The notes: generated by a model from the sequence alone, not told the origin. DNA of 64,000 nucleotides from JAGNLV01 sp964612145 (GCA_964612145.1 CAZTBP010000005.1:124001-188000); one strand, 5' to 3'; shown: positions 9,825 through 18,219, numbered from the stretch's first letter. Numbers and translations: made by a program.

Positions 9825-9850
9825 TCAGCCTTCGACTCCGCTCAGGCTGA
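9825..9850. repeat. hairpin repeat, copy 2
   Basis: TCAGCCT and AGGCTGA arms around TTCGACTCCGCTC-like loop sequence, 84 bases downstream of copy 1. The two copies share 23 of 26 positions by eye. Confidence 0.55.
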
Positions 9851-10230
9851 CTCGGGGGGATGCGGGACCTTCGCCTGTTAGTCATATTGTTGTCACCTAT
9901 CGCGTAATATGGGTTTGTTTGGCTCAAGCGGGCGTAAAGCGGCTCCAATCGATAGTGTTCTCTTCGAGAGCCCGGGATTTTGATCGGGGCGCACCGGCGA
10001 GGGTGGATGGGTTTGTTACATCGCATGGGCAATTCTCTCAGACATACTTCTTCTCACCCTAAGGCGCGTTGTCGCAATCGGCATCGGTTCGCTGCCGATT
10101 TTGCGGCAGTTAGTGGGCCGGTTCGGCAGGTATATCTCCTTGCCAACGAGGGCGAAATCGGCTAAGTTTTGAGTACACGCCGTGTTAGTGCGACGAAAAT
10201 GAGAATTGATATAGCATAAGGAAAAGTCTC

Positions 10231-11403
10231 ATGCAATACACCGAACGGGTTACGAAGCTCGAATCCGAGGGCGCCTTTGTCGTACTGGCAAAGGCCAAAG
10301 AACTGGAGCGGCAGGGGAAAGACATCATTCACCTCCAGATCGGTGAGCCGGATTTTGACACGCCCGAGAATATCACCGAGGCCGGAATCAAGGCGATGCG
10401 TGACGGCCACACGCACTACGCCCCATCGGGCGGGATTCCCGAAGCGCGCGAGGTGTGTGCCGAGTATCTGGCCAAGACGCGCGGGATCGATATCACCTGG
10501 GAAAACACGATCATCATGCCGGGAGCCAAACCGTTTTTGTTCTGTGCGCTAATCGCGCTGATCAACGATCAGGATGAAGTCATTGTGCCGAATCCCGGCT
10601 ACCCGACGTATCGCTCGATCGTGAAGTTTGTCGGGGCGACGCCGGTGCCGGTGCAGCTTCGGGAGGAGAACGATTTCCGTTTCTCTATCGATGAATTCAA
10701 GAAGCTGGTTACCGATCGGACGAGGATGATCATTCTCAACTCGCCGTGCAACCCGACCGGCGGGGTGCTGACGATGGAGGATCTCGAGGCGATTTATGAA
10801 GTTGCGGACAAGCACGACCTGTGGATTTTGTCGGATGAGATTTACTCGCGCATGGTGTACGACGGTGAGTTTAAGTCAATTGCGATGGTGCCGGGGGCGA
10901 TGGAGCGGTCGATTATTATCGACGGGATGTCCAAGACGTATGCGATGACCGGATGGCGGCTGGGTTTTGCAGCGATGCCGAAGGAACTGGCGGGATATTT
11001 CTTTACGCTGGCGATCAATAATTTCTCGTCGACCTGTACCTTTGCGCAGCATGCGATGATCGAGGCGCTGACGGGGCCGCAGGACTCGGTTGATACGATG
11101 GTGGCGGAGTTCCGTCGTCGTCGCGAAGTCATTGTCAACGGGCTGAATGATATCGAGGGGATCAGTTGCAAGAATCCGGAGGGGGCGTTTTATGTGTTCC
11201 CGAATATCACCGGTACCGGGCTGACGTCGGATCAGTTTGCCAATATGATGCTGGATGAAGCGGGTGTGGCCTGTCTGGCCGGCACGGCGTTCGGTGAGTA
11301 CGGCGAGGGATACGTGCGGTTCTCGTATGCGAATTCGGTGGAGAATATCGAGGAGGCGCTGCGCCGGATCAAAAACGTGCTGGCGGGGGTGGGGAAGGTG
11401 TAG
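10231..11403 (+). CDS. PLP-dependent aminotransferase (aspartate aminotransferase family)
   Basis: 390 residues, fold type I, class I/II. LQIGEPDFDTP, HYAPSGGIPEARE, NSPCNPTGG, LSDEIYS and DGMSKTYAMTGWRLGF are the family motifs; K235 in SKTYAMTG is the lysine that holds pyridoxal phosphate. It transfers an amino group between an amino acid and a 2-oxoacid, probably aspartate or a close relative, but the substrate cannot be read from the sequence. The start ATG at 10231 follows AAGGAAAAGTCTC. It stands alone between the repeat region and an orphan gene. Confidence 0.9.
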   Translation: MQYTERVTKLESEGAFVVLAKAKELERQGKDIIHLQIGEPDFDTPENITEAGIKAMRDGHTHYAPSGGIPEAREVCAEYLAKTRGIDITWENTIIMPGAKPFLFCALIALINDQDEVIVPNPGYPTYRSIVKFVGATPVPVQLREENDFRFSIDEFKKLVTDRTRMIILNSPCNPTGGVLTMEDLEAIYEVADKHDLWILSDEIYSRMVYDGEFKSIAMVPGAMERSIIIDGMSKTYAMTGWRLGFAAMPKELAGYFFTLAINNFSSTCTFAQHAMIEALTGPQDSVDTMVAEFRRRREVIVNGLNDIEGISCKNPEGAFYVFPNITGTGLTSDQFANMMLDEAGVACLAGTAFGEYGEGYVRFSYANSVENIEEALRRIKNVLAGVGKV

Positions 11404-11433
11404 GGGGGCAGAGTTTAGGAGGAGGGAGATCAG

Positions 11434-11973
11434 ATGTCCTTACTCGGATCGATCGCCGGATCCTTTAAGGCCCGGAAGGTAGCTAAAGCGGCAGCGCGTC
11501 TTTGGCAGGAGACTGTTAACTACTGCCTTCTGGCGGGACACGATGTCAGGTGGCCCGAGTCTGCCAAAATGCTGACGAATGCCTACACACTGGCAGTCTT
11601 GAAATACTCCTGCTCAAATGTCCATAAGTCGGACGATCACATAGGGGCTGTTATCGTCCTGGGAGCACAGTTCACCAAGGACGTGCTCACCGAGATTTGG
11701 GGCAGGCAGGTGGCCAAGGAAACTGTAGAAAAAACGTTGGCGGATTTCGAGCAAACACTGTTGAAAGACTACCACACTACCCTAGATAGACTGGTCACCC
11801 GCATGAAGCATGAAGAGGCCGCACGCGCAAATCCCGAGCTTCTGTTTGAACGAGGAGCGGCCAACTACTTGGAGCGAATCGGAGAGGTGTATTGCTCAAT
11901 TTCAGGTGGACCTCCATCTGCACCGGACAAAGCAGAGTTCCATAGGGCAATCGCCAGGTGTTTGAGTTACTAA
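11434..11973 (+). CDS. hypothetical protein
   Basis: 179 residues, no family recognised. It is predicted mostly helical with no signal peptide or membrane segment. The N-terminus is basic (FKARKVAKAAARLW), three cysteines lie in the first 60 residues, and the middle is charged (KDYHTTLDRLVTRMKHEE). A very good ribosome site AGGAGGAGGGAG lies 6-17 bases before the ATG, so it is probably translated. No neighbour suggests a role. It may be a lineage-specific or recently acquired gene. Confidence 0.55.
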   Translation: MSLLGSIAGSFKARKVAKAAARLWQETVNYCLLAGHDVRWPESAKMLTNAYTLAVLKYSCSNVHKSDDHIGAVIVLGAQFTKDVLTEIWGRQVAKETVEKTLADFEQTLLKDYHTTLDRLVTRMKHEEAARANPELLFERGAANYLERIGEVYCSISGGPPSAPDKAEFHRAIARCLSY

Positions 11974-12126
11974 ACTGGCGGAAAAGGAACGACTAAGGGC
12001 TAGTTGACCAGTGCTCCCCACCCCTGATCGTGAGCTTCATCAATACGCTAGTATAAGTGGCCCTGCCTCATCTATACTCCCCCTTTTTTATTTGATTCAA
12101 CCACCCGACCGCTATAGACTTTCAGC

Positions 12127-12921
12127 ATGAACTACGGCATGGTGACAACCAATGTGCTGGACATGCGGCGCGAACCCGACCACCACGCCGAACGGGTAAA
12201 TCAGGTGCTTTTCGGCGAGGTCGTGACGTGGTCGAAGAGAAAGGCCGGGTTTGCGTATGTCAGCAGGTACGATGGTTATCGAGGCTGGGCCGATATTCGG
12301 TTCATTAAGCCACTGAGTGCAGCGCGGGCGAAGTCTTTCGAGCGCCAGGCCGATTCGGTGATGGTCTCACTCCACGCCGGGCTGAACAGTGAAGCCGGAG
12401 AAAGTCTCCCGCCGCATGTTGTGTATTACGGGACGCGGTTTGTCCGGCAGAAAACTCACGGCAACCAGACGAGTGTGCTGACGCCCGACGGCGCCGAATG
12501 GCGGCTCAAAAGCGCGGCGGTTCGGCCGATAATACGGGAAAAGGGGCGACTGATCACCGGCGCCGACCTGATTGCCGAGGCCAAAAAGTTCCTCGGTGTC
12601 CCGTACCTGTGGGGTGGCATTACCGCTGCGGGGCTGGACTGTTCCGGACTGGTGCAGACCGTCAGTCACCGGTTGGGGATGGATATCCCGCGTGACACCA
12701 AAGACCAGATCAAGTTCGGTGAGCCGGTCGAGCGGGAACGTATAAAGAAAGGAGACCTCGTGTTCTTCAGGGGTCATGTCGGGTTTGCCGTCGATAGCAG
12801 CCGGCTGATCCATTCATCGCGAGGCGGGGGCGGGGTTCGAATCGAGTCGCTCAGTTCGACTGACCCTGATTATCGTGAGGACCTCGACCGAGACTACAAA
12901 GGAGCCAGGAGAATTGTATGA
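12127..12921 (+). CDS. NlpC/P60 gamma-D-glutamyl-diamino acid endopeptidase with SH3 domains
   Basis: 264 residues. Two bacterial SH3-type modules (about 1-65 and 75-135) precede an NlpC/P60 domain (about 145-262). The catalytic set is C172 in LDCSG, H217 in RGHVGF and H229 in LIHSS. This is the layout of YkfC, which cuts L-Ala-gamma-D-Glu-diaminopimelate peptides. There is no signal peptide, so a cytoplasmic role in recycling muropeptides is likely. The next gene, a dipeptide epimerase, overlaps by 4 bases (ATGA), just as ykfC and ykfB pair in Bacillus, which is strong support for that role. Confidence 0.85.
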   Translation: MNYGMVTTNVLDMRREPDHHAERVNQVLFGEVVTWSKRKAGFAYVSRYDGYRGWADIRFIKPLSAARAKSFERQADSVMVSLHAGLNSEAGESLPPHVVYYGTRFVRQKTHGNQTSVLTPDGAEWRLKSAAVRPIIREKGRLITGADLIAEAKKFLGVPYLWGGITAAGLDCSGLVQTVSHRLGMDIPRDTKDQIKFGEPVERERIKKGDLVFFRGHVGFAVDSSRLIHSSRGGGGVRIESLSSTDPDYREDLDRDYKGARRIV

Positions 12922-13946
12922 TAGAACTTCACAGCGTCAAAGTTACTCTACCCCTGAAAAAGAAGTTCGCCGTTTCAAAAGGGGAGACTGTCCAGAAAAC
13001 AAACCTGCTGACTATCCTCAATAACCGTTACAGCGGTGAGGCATCCGGGTCGGTGTACTATGGCCCGTCGATTGAAGAAATGGCTGCCGATCTCAAATCG
13101 GGGATTGAGGAGCTTAACAGTCTCAATGCGATTGATCTGACTACGCTGGAAAAGATCGACCATTTTGATATCCACCCGGCTGCCCGTTCGGCGCTCATGG
13201 GAGCGGTGCTGAATTATCTGTCCGGGGAATCCAAGCGGTACCCGTGGGAGATTTTAGAGCTTGGCACACCGATGGGTGTTCACAGTTCGATGACAATCGG
13301 GATCGAAAGCCCGGCCGAGATGGTCGAGTCTATCAAGAACTCCGAGTTTCCCATTATTAAGATCAAGATGGGCAACGAGGAAGATGTCATGATACTGGAT
13401 GCCATGGATGAGATCGTCGACAAGGAAATTCGGATTGATGCCAACGGGGCGTGGTCATGCGCCAAGGCTGAAGAGATGATCTACTATCTCAGCAAGAAAG
13501 GGATTCGTCTTATCGAACAGCCGACCGATGCTGAATTTGTCAAGGAATGGCCGCACCTGAAAGGCAAGACCGAGGTCGAGTTGATTATGGATGAGGGGAT
13601 GAACTCGCTGGATGATTACCGGAAGTATGCGGAATTTATTGACGGCATCAATATCAAGATGGAAAAGTGCGGCGGGATTCTTCACGGCATGGCGATGGCC
13701 CGTCAGGCGCACGAGGACGGCAAGAAGGTCATGCTGGGCTGTATGGTTGAGTCCTCGGTAGGGATCGCACAGTCGGTCTATATGTCGGCGCTGGCTGATT
13801 ACTTTGATCTGGACGGACCGCTTCTGCTGGAAAAGGACATTGCCCGGGGAATCCGGTACGAGAGGGAACTTATCGAGGTGGACCGCGAAATCATTGGCGG
13901 TCCGAAACTGAGGCGTGATCTGGTTGAAAAATACATTTCGGAGTAG
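12918..13946 (+). CDS. L-Ala-D/L-Glu dipeptide epimerase (enolase superfamily)
   Basis: 342 residues with the muconate-lactonising subgroup residues: IKIKMG (K148 and K150), metal ligands D174 (DANGAW), E200 (IEQP) and D225 (MDEG), and the second general base K247 in NIKMEKCGG. CMVESSVG matches the dipeptide epimerase family. It converts L-Ala-D-Glu released from the cell wall to L-Ala-L-Glu so that the peptide can be degraded. Gene overlap with the NlpC/P60 endopeptidase upstream fits one pathway. The exact dipeptide preference is not readable from the sequence. Confidence 0.85.
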   Translation: MIELHSVKVTLPLKKKFAVSKGETVQKTNLLTILNNRYSGEASGSVYYGPSIEEMAADLKSGIEELNSLNAIDLTTLEKIDHFDIHPAARSALMGAVLNYLSGESKRYPWEILELGTPMGVHSSMTIGIESPAEMVESIKNSEFPIIKIKMGNEEDVMILDAMDEIVDKEIRIDANGAWSCAKAEEMIYYLSKKGIRLIEQPTDAEFVKEWPHLKGKTEVELIMDEGMNSLDDYRKYAEFIDGINIKMEKCGGILHGMAMARQAHEDGKKVMLGCMVESSVGIAQSVYMSALADYFDLDGPLLLEKDIARGIRYERELIEVDREIIGGPKLRRDLVEKYISE

Positions 13947-15924
13947 CCTCTTACTCGCATTCGTCTGTCTCACCGCGACCGGCAGCGCAGCCGGGCAGGC
14001 GACACTCGGATACGAGAACCCCAAACTCTGGGTCACCTATCCCAAGAACGGCCAAACAATCGGCGCCGTCGACTCCACTTTCATCTTAGGCGGCGTTGCA
14101 CCCTGTGAGTATTCCGATCAGTGGGAACTAACGATCAACGGCGAGCCGGTCGCGGTGCACCGTGACGGCGGCTGGCTGGCCTGGGTTGCGATCGAGCCGG
14201 GTGAGTTTACGTTTGAACTTGAAGCGGAATTGGTCGGCGATGTCGCTTCTGACTTTCAGCGCCTTCACAAGGATCCTTTCGGCGAACCGCGGACCGGCAT
14301 TACGGTCAGCCAATGCGTGACAGTGAATGTGCCCGAGCCGCTGGTTACGTACCCGAGCGACACTCTGCAACTGGGGCCGGAATACATGATACCGGCCAAG
14401 GACGTGGTTGTGAGCGGGAGGGATGTGATCGAAGCCTGGGTTCAGGGTACACCCGGCTGTCGCGCCTGGTTTTCTATTCCGGGAGTGGTTGACTCGGTCC
14501 CGATGGCCGAGACTGACCCGCGATTGCAGGCTTACTGGGGTGAGTCGGTCTTTGGCGCGGGAGCGGTGCCGGATTCACTGAAGATTGCCGGTATCTACTC
14601 CGGCTTCTACGATGTGCCGGACTCGGTCCGGATTGACCGGGCGCAAATACGATACTTTCTGGCTCCGCCCGACCGGGGGATGGTTCTTGCCGAACTGGTT
14701 ATGCCGCCTTACGATCCGTCAAGTGATTCGGTACTCCTGGATTACCTGAAATTTGACCCGTTTCAGCTCCTTACCGGTGAAGCGAGCTGGCACCTGACTA
14801 TCAACAGTCCCGAGTATCCGTTCGCTGTTCGCTTTACGGACTCAGTGCAGATCGTGCGCCATGGCCCGCGCCGCGGTTACCTGACTATTCATCAGCCGGA
14901 AGGTGTCGAGGCTATGGCGGTGGGACGAGTCGGCGACTGGTATAGACTCCGGTTATCGCGGACCCAGTTCGGGTGGGCGCACCGCGAGTCGGTCCGGCGC
15001 CTGCCCAAAGGCATTATGCCACCAACATCTTTGCTGCGGGTTATTCGAACGTACAGCGAACCGGATCGTCTGCTGGTTGAATTCCCGCTTGCCGGTAAGC
15101 ATCCGTTTCGGATCGTTGAGGACGACAGCCGCACCGTGCGGGTCGTTCTTTATGGGGTGACGGCCGATACCGACTGGATCCGCTATGATTTCACTGACAA
15201 TCTGGTCGACCTCGCCACCTGGTCACAGCCGGAGGAAGGGCGTTATGAGCTAACGCTGCATCTGACACAGGATATCTGGGGGTACGACACGTACTATGTC
15301 GGCAATCGTTTTTACTTTCAACTGAACCGTCCGCCGAAAAATGTCGAGGATCTGTCCGGCAAGGTGATCGTGATCGATCCGGGTCACTCCCGCGATCCCG
15401 GTGCGATTGGCCCGACATATCTGACCGAGGCGATGGCAAATCTCGGGATCAGCCTGGTCCTTCGCGATGAGCTCGAAGATGCCGGCGCAACGGTTGTGAT
15501 GACACGTGATGATATGCGTCATGTTGACCTGTATGATCGGCCTGCACTGGCTAAGATTGCCGAAGCTGACTTGTTTATTTCGGTCCACAACAATGCGCTT
15601 CCCGACGGGGTCAATCCGTTTGAGAACAACGGCACCTCGAGTTTTTACTATCATCCGCACTCGCTAGGGCTTGCCCGTGCAATACATGCTGAGATGCTCG
15701 AGGCTACGGAGTTGCCGGATCATGGTTTGTTCCACGGCAACCTTGCGGTCATTCGGCCGACGGAGTATCCGGCGGTGCTGGTCGAGTGTGCGTTTATGAT
15801 GATTCCGGAGCAGGAGGCGGCGCTCAAGACGTATGAGTACCGACGGCGCGTGGCCGGTACTATCAGGGAGGGAATCGAAACTTTCCTGAGGAGTTACGCT
15901 GATGCCAACCCGGACATCGACTGA
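13924..15924 (+). CDS. secreted N-acetylmuramoyl-L-alanine amidase (Amidase_3) with long N-terminal region
   Basis: About 666 residues. After a signal peptide come Ig-like segments (TYPKNGQTIGAVDSTFILGG, TYPSDTLQLGPEY), an SH3-like part and an AMIN-like beta-rich part (about 360-480). The Amidase_3 domain is at about 490-660: VIDPGHSRDPG, the glutamate in YLTEAM, ISVHNNA and LVECAFM supply the zinc and catalytic residues. It cuts the bond between MurNAc and the stem peptide. TTG 13924 was chosen because GAGG lies 10 bases upstream and it gives a clean signal peptide (MKNTFRSSLLLAF); GTG 13915 is an alternative. It starts inside the epimerase gene. Confidence 0.85.
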   Translation: MKNTFRSSLLLAFVCLTATGSAAGQATLGYENPKLWVTYPKNGQTIGAVDSTFILGGVAPCEYSDQWELTINGEPVAVHRDGGWLAWVAIEPGEFTFELEAELVGDVASDFQRLHKDPFGEPRTGITVSQCVTVNVPEPLVTYPSDTLQLGPEYMIPAKDVVVSGRDVIEAWVQGTPGCRAWFSIPGVVDSVPMAETDPRLQAYWGESVFGAGAVPDSLKIAGIYSGFYDVPDSVRIDRAQIRYFLAPPDRGMVLAELVMPPYDPSSDSVLLDYLKFDPFQLLTGEASWHLTINSPEYPFAVRFTDSVQIVRHGPRRGYLTIHQPEGVEAMAVGRVGDWYRLRLSRTQFGWAHRESVRRLPKGIMPPTSLLRVIRTYSEPDRLLVEFPLAGKHPFRIVEDDSRTVRVVLYGVTADTDWIRYDFTDNLVDLATWSQPEEGRYELTLHLTQDIWGYDTYYVGNRFYFQLNRPPKNVEDLSGKVIVIDPGHSRDPGAIGPTYLTEAMANLGISLVLRDELEDAGATVVMTRDDMRHVDLYDRPALAKIAEADLFISVHNNALPDGVNPFENNGTSSFYYHPHSLGLARAIHAEMLEATELPDHGLFHGNLAVIRPTEYPAVLVECAFMMIPEQEAALKTYEYRRRVAGTIREGIETFLRSYADANPDID

Positions 15925-16162
15925 ACCTGCCGCGCAGGTAAAGCAGCGCCCGTGGTGGATGCTGTACCTGACGCTTCTGGTGGCGGGACTGTTTATGCTG
16001 GCCGATGCTTACGCGGTCGCTCATTTACATCGCTGGACAGCCAAGTTCGGATTTGCGTTGATCTATAGTGCGGCAGTTCTTTTTATCGGTCGCGGTCGGC
16101 CGTTGTCGTATGTTTCGGCCGTAATCGTCTGCCTCTCTGTCATCGCTACTTTTGTGTGGTGA
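15902..16162 (+). CDS. small membrane protein
   Basis: 86 residues with a hydrophilic start and about three membrane segments (YLTLLVAGLFMLADAYAV, FGFALIYSAAVLFIG, YVSAVIVCLSVIATFVW). No family recognised. The ATG at 15902 follows GAGGAG and overlaps the amidase end by 23 bases, so it belongs to the cell-wall cassette by position. Its role is unknown. Confidence 0.6.
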   Translation: MPTRTSTEPAAQVKQRPWWMLYLTLLVAGLFMLADAYAVAHLHRWTAKFGFALIYSAAVLFIGRGRPLSYVSAVIVCLSVIATFVW

Positions 16163-16297
16163 GGTTTCCTTCTCCAGGCAGCTGTTCCCACCGCTGCTCT
16201 GGAAGCGACTGAGTGTCGCCAACCCCCTGTCCCGGTTTTTGCGGAATTAGCCCTGGCACTTATTCGCCGGGCCGTTCTTTTGTGCGAGCTGTCGGCC

Positions 16298-16326
16298 TTG
16301 CTCGACATGACGCCGCCTCGTATCTT
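16298..16326 (+). promoter_or_regulatory. sigma-70-type promoter before the exosortase-like fragment
   Basis: TTGCTC at 16298-16303, a 17-base spacer and TATCTT at 16321-16326, 24 bases before the ATG at 16350. It suggests that the truncated gene once had its own promoter. Confidence 0.4.
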
Positions 16327-16349
16327 AATCCCTGGGGGATCGCAATTCG

Positions 16350-16637
16350 ATGACCTCCCGAAAAGGAAAGAAGTCCGCCGGAAAGGAGGGGGCGAAAAGC
16401 ACTAACGGCGCAAGGTCCGTTGCCCTGGCGGTCAAGTTCGTCTTAACTTTTGTCGGGGCACTTGCGGTGTTTGAGACTGTCTATACCGGGGTCACCGCCC
16501 GGCACCATGACGGTGACGGTGTGTTTATGAAATTCACTTCCGGTGTCAGCGGGGGAGTGGCAGCGCTGTTTGCCGATATCACCCAATGCGTCATGTATTT
16601 TACATGCTCTGCCGTCCATCCAAACAGGTCAGTGTAA
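16350..16637 (+). pseudogene. exosortase-like protein, N-terminal fragment
   Basis: The ORF gives 95 residues. After a basic start, residues 25-77 have the look of the first part of an exosortase/archaeosortase: a membrane segment VKFVLTFVGALAVFETVY, then a polar stretch and a second hydrophobic helix (GVSGGVAALF). Exosortases are normally 150 residues or longer with several more membrane segments and a cysteine-arginine-histidine centre, none of which is present. The similarity stops near 16582, where the sequence becomes antisense to a truncated glyoxalase-like gene. The exosortase identification rests on a short hydrophobic region and is tentative. Confidence 0.35.
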
Positions 16638-16717
16638 AAGGTACGGCACTGCTCAGGATCGGTGGAAGTGACCTCGCGCCGGCAGAACGTTCCGTGATCA
16701 GGGTGTTTGTCAGGCAT
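16481..16717 (-). pseudogene. glyoxalase/VOC-family protein, N-terminal fragment
   Basis: The first 39 residues (HGTFCRREVTSTDPEQCRTF, then YTDLFGWTAEH) are typical of the start of a vicinal-oxygen-chelate (glyoxalase/bleomycin-resistance) protein, with the usual FYTDLFGW motif. After about residue 41 (near 16595) the likeness ends and the frame runs antisense through the exosortase-like fragment to a stop at 16481. A full VOC protein has about 120-140 residues. Its ATG overlaps the metallophosphoesterase stop (ATGCCTGA at 16710-16717), so it was the next gene of that operon before being cut. Confidence 0.6.
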
Positions 16718-17900
16718 AGCTCTCCTGCGTTGCTTCGGTTTTGATTCGTTCCAGGACGCTGGCCAGTTCTTCAGCTTTCATTCGCTTGAGTTCCGGCTCA
16801 TCGGACTCAAAGCGTATCACCACGATTTCACATCGCGTGCCGAGTCGCATTGGCGGTCCCCAGGTCCCGGTTCCGCTTGACGTTATCACCTGCAAACTGG
16901 CGATTTCGCGCAGGCCGTAGTCGAAGCCGGCGTAGAACCGTCGCGTCATCAAATTAAACGGAAGGATTTGTCCGTGGTGCGTATGCCCGGAAATCATCAG
17001 GTTCACGCCATGCGCAGCCGCCACACCCGGGTGGGCGGGAGAGTGCTTAAGCAAAATTGTCGGGCGGTTACTCGGCGGGGCGAGTTCCGCCAAGAGCTTG
17101 TCGAATCGTTCCTCTCCGGCGCTCGATCCGAACCCGACACCGATCAGGCGCAGCCCGTCGACCAATACCACATCGTTATACAGAACTTCGAACCCAGCCG
17201 CCCGCACCGGGTCGACATACGTCTTCCTGTTGCCAAATTCCTCGTGGTTGCCGGTGATGAAGAACACCCCATGTTTCGGCTGAATTTTGGTCAGCGGCTC
17301 CAGCAGCAGTTCGAGCCGGTGCGGGATCCCGTCGAACAGGTCGCCTCCAACAAACACGATATCCGGGCCGATTTTGTTGATCCGGTCGGCTACCCGCGTG
17401 GCGAATCGCTCGCGGTTAATGTGGCCGAGATGCGTATCGGAGATCCAGACCGCGGTGCGGCCGTTCCACTGTTCGGGCAGGCCGGGCAGTTTGACGGTGT
17501 ATGATGTGGTTCGAATCCGACGGCCGTTGACCACGGCGATCAGCGCGACCAACAGGCCGGCATAAAGAAGGACCGCCCCGATCGTCGCCTCGTAGGTGCC
17601 ATAACCGGCCAGGGTTGCCAGCCCGAGGGTAATCCAGGCGCCGACTGCGGCCATCAGCAGAAAATGCCCGATGCCAAGCCACGCCACCGCGAAGAGGTAG
17701 AAGAGCCGGGCCAGGCCGTTGCCGAACTTGTGGGCCAGCAGGGTGGCGGGGACAAAGGTGACGCTCAGGATGGCGATGGTTATGGTAGTGGCGGTGATAT
17801 TGAGGTCAAAGAAGCTGACGGCGGTGGTGAGGAGAAAGAAGTGTCCGGCCCAGAGGATGAGTTGGACGACGGCGATGAATATGAGGAAGCGGGTTGGCAT
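16710..17900 (-). CDS. membrane-bound metallophosphoesterase (YkuE/YaeI type)
   Basis: 396 residues. The first 125 contain four or five membrane segments; a calcineurin-like phosphoesterase domain follows (about 148-370). The metal motifs are complete: SDTHLGH, GGDLFDG, TGNHEEF, LLKHSP and SGHTHHGQ. Related proteins act on UDP-linked lipid A intermediates or phospholipids, but the substrate cannot be read from the sequence. The catalytic domain follows the last membrane segment. The stop overlaps the start of a truncated VOC gene. tRNA-Arg lies 46 bases upstream on the same strand. Confidence 0.88.
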   Translation of the reverse strand: MPTRFLIFIAVVQLILWAGHFFLLTTAVSFFDLNITATTITIAILSVTFVPATLLAHKFGNGLARLFYLFAVAWLGIGHFLLMAAVGAWITLGLATLAGYGTYEATIGAVLLYAGLLVALIAVVNGRRIRTTSYTVKLPGLPEQWNGRTAVWISDTHLGHINRERFATRVADRINKIGPDIVFVGGDLFDGIPHRLELLLEPLTKIQPKHGVFFITGNHEEFGNRKTYVDPVRAAGFEVLYNDVVLVDGLRLIGVGFGSSAGEERFDKLLAELAPPSNRPTILLKHSPAHPGVAAAHGVNLMISGHTHHGQILPFNLMTRRFYAGFDYGLREIASLQVITSSGTGTWGPPMRLGTRCEIVVIRFESDEPELKRMKAEELASVLERIKTEATQESYA

Positions 17901-17946
17901 TTTGTGTCAGGTTGGCGTCTCGCAATAGGGGTCGGGCACAATAAAA

Positions 17947-18018
17947 TACCCCCGCCAGGGATCGAACCTGGATTTCCGGCTCCGGAGGCCGACGCGTTAT
18001 CCATTACACCACGGGGGC
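17947..18018 (-). tRNA. tRNA-Arg (anticodon CCG)
   Basis: 72 bases that fold as a full cloverleaf on the minus strand: acceptor GCCCCCG with CGGGGGT, anticodon stem TCGGC/GCCGG around loop CTCCGGA, T arm CCAGG-TTCGATC-CCTGG and discriminator A. The 3' CCA is not encoded. Anticodon CCG reads CGG arginine codons. Confidence 0.95.
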
Positions 18019-18028
18019 AGTGTGGCTA

Positions 18029-18057
18029 TTAATAACATAACCCTTACATCAACGCAA
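18029..18057 (-). promoter_or_regulatory. promoter of tRNA-Arg
   Basis: On the minus strand TTGCGT (18057-18052), a 17-base spacer and TATTAA (18034-18029). Transcription would start about 5 bases before the mature tRNA end. Confidence 0.5.
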
Positions 18058-18115
18058 CCAATTATTGTTCCCAGGTCCTGCGCAAGCTTCAGGGCACGCT
18101 TGGCAGAGTTTAACG

Positions 18116-18143
18116 TTGCGTTCGACCATCGATTGGCTATACT
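18116..18143 (+). promoter_or_regulatory. promoter of proS
   Basis: TTGCGT at 18116-18121, a 16-base spacer and TATACT at 18138-18143. The predicted start near 18150 leaves a leader of about 70 bases before the proS ATG. Confidence 0.5.
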
Positions 18144-18219
18144 TATCATTCGCCGCGAGCAGGGTTCGCTCGGGGCCGCCCAAACAGACATAAGATCGAC
18201 CAAGACAAGGAAAAAGACC

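Larger units (their letters stand above)
9710..9924. repeat. 15-base direct repeat pair, 200 bases apart
   Basis: TGGGTTTGTTTGGCT occurs at 9710-9724 and again at 9910-9924, exactly 200 bases apart. Shorter versions lie inside the transketolase gene (9560-9572) and at 10008-10017. The pair brackets the hairpin repeats, which may mean that the block between them was duplicated or inserted. Confidence 0.55.
9709..10230. other. gene-free region with short repeats
   Basis: 522 bases between transketolase and the aminotransferase. The frames that are open here begin in repeat sequence and show no recognisable family. It holds two copies of a 26-base hairpin repeat (9741-9766 and 9825-9850) and two copies of a 15-base direct repeat (9710-9724 and 9910-9924). 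The remaining 10020-10230 shows no RNA gene, terminator or riboswitch that I can recognise. No convincing promoter for the aminotransferase is visible. Confidence 0.5.

Noticed and set aside
8167..10032. 621-codon ORF antisense to transketolase
   Set aside because: It has an arginine/proline-rich, unstructured composition and no family likeness, and the + strand holds a clear transketolase. It is a shadow of GC-rich codon use.
12092..12118. promoter before the NlpC/P60 gene (TTGATT and TATAGA)
   Set aside because: The spacer is 15 bases and the predicted start would fall almost on the ATG; possible but not supported enough to list.
17664..18032. ORF across the phosphoesterase start and tRNA-Arg
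   Set aside because: Its end is the tRNA read on the wrong strand and the rest is antisense to a clear gene.
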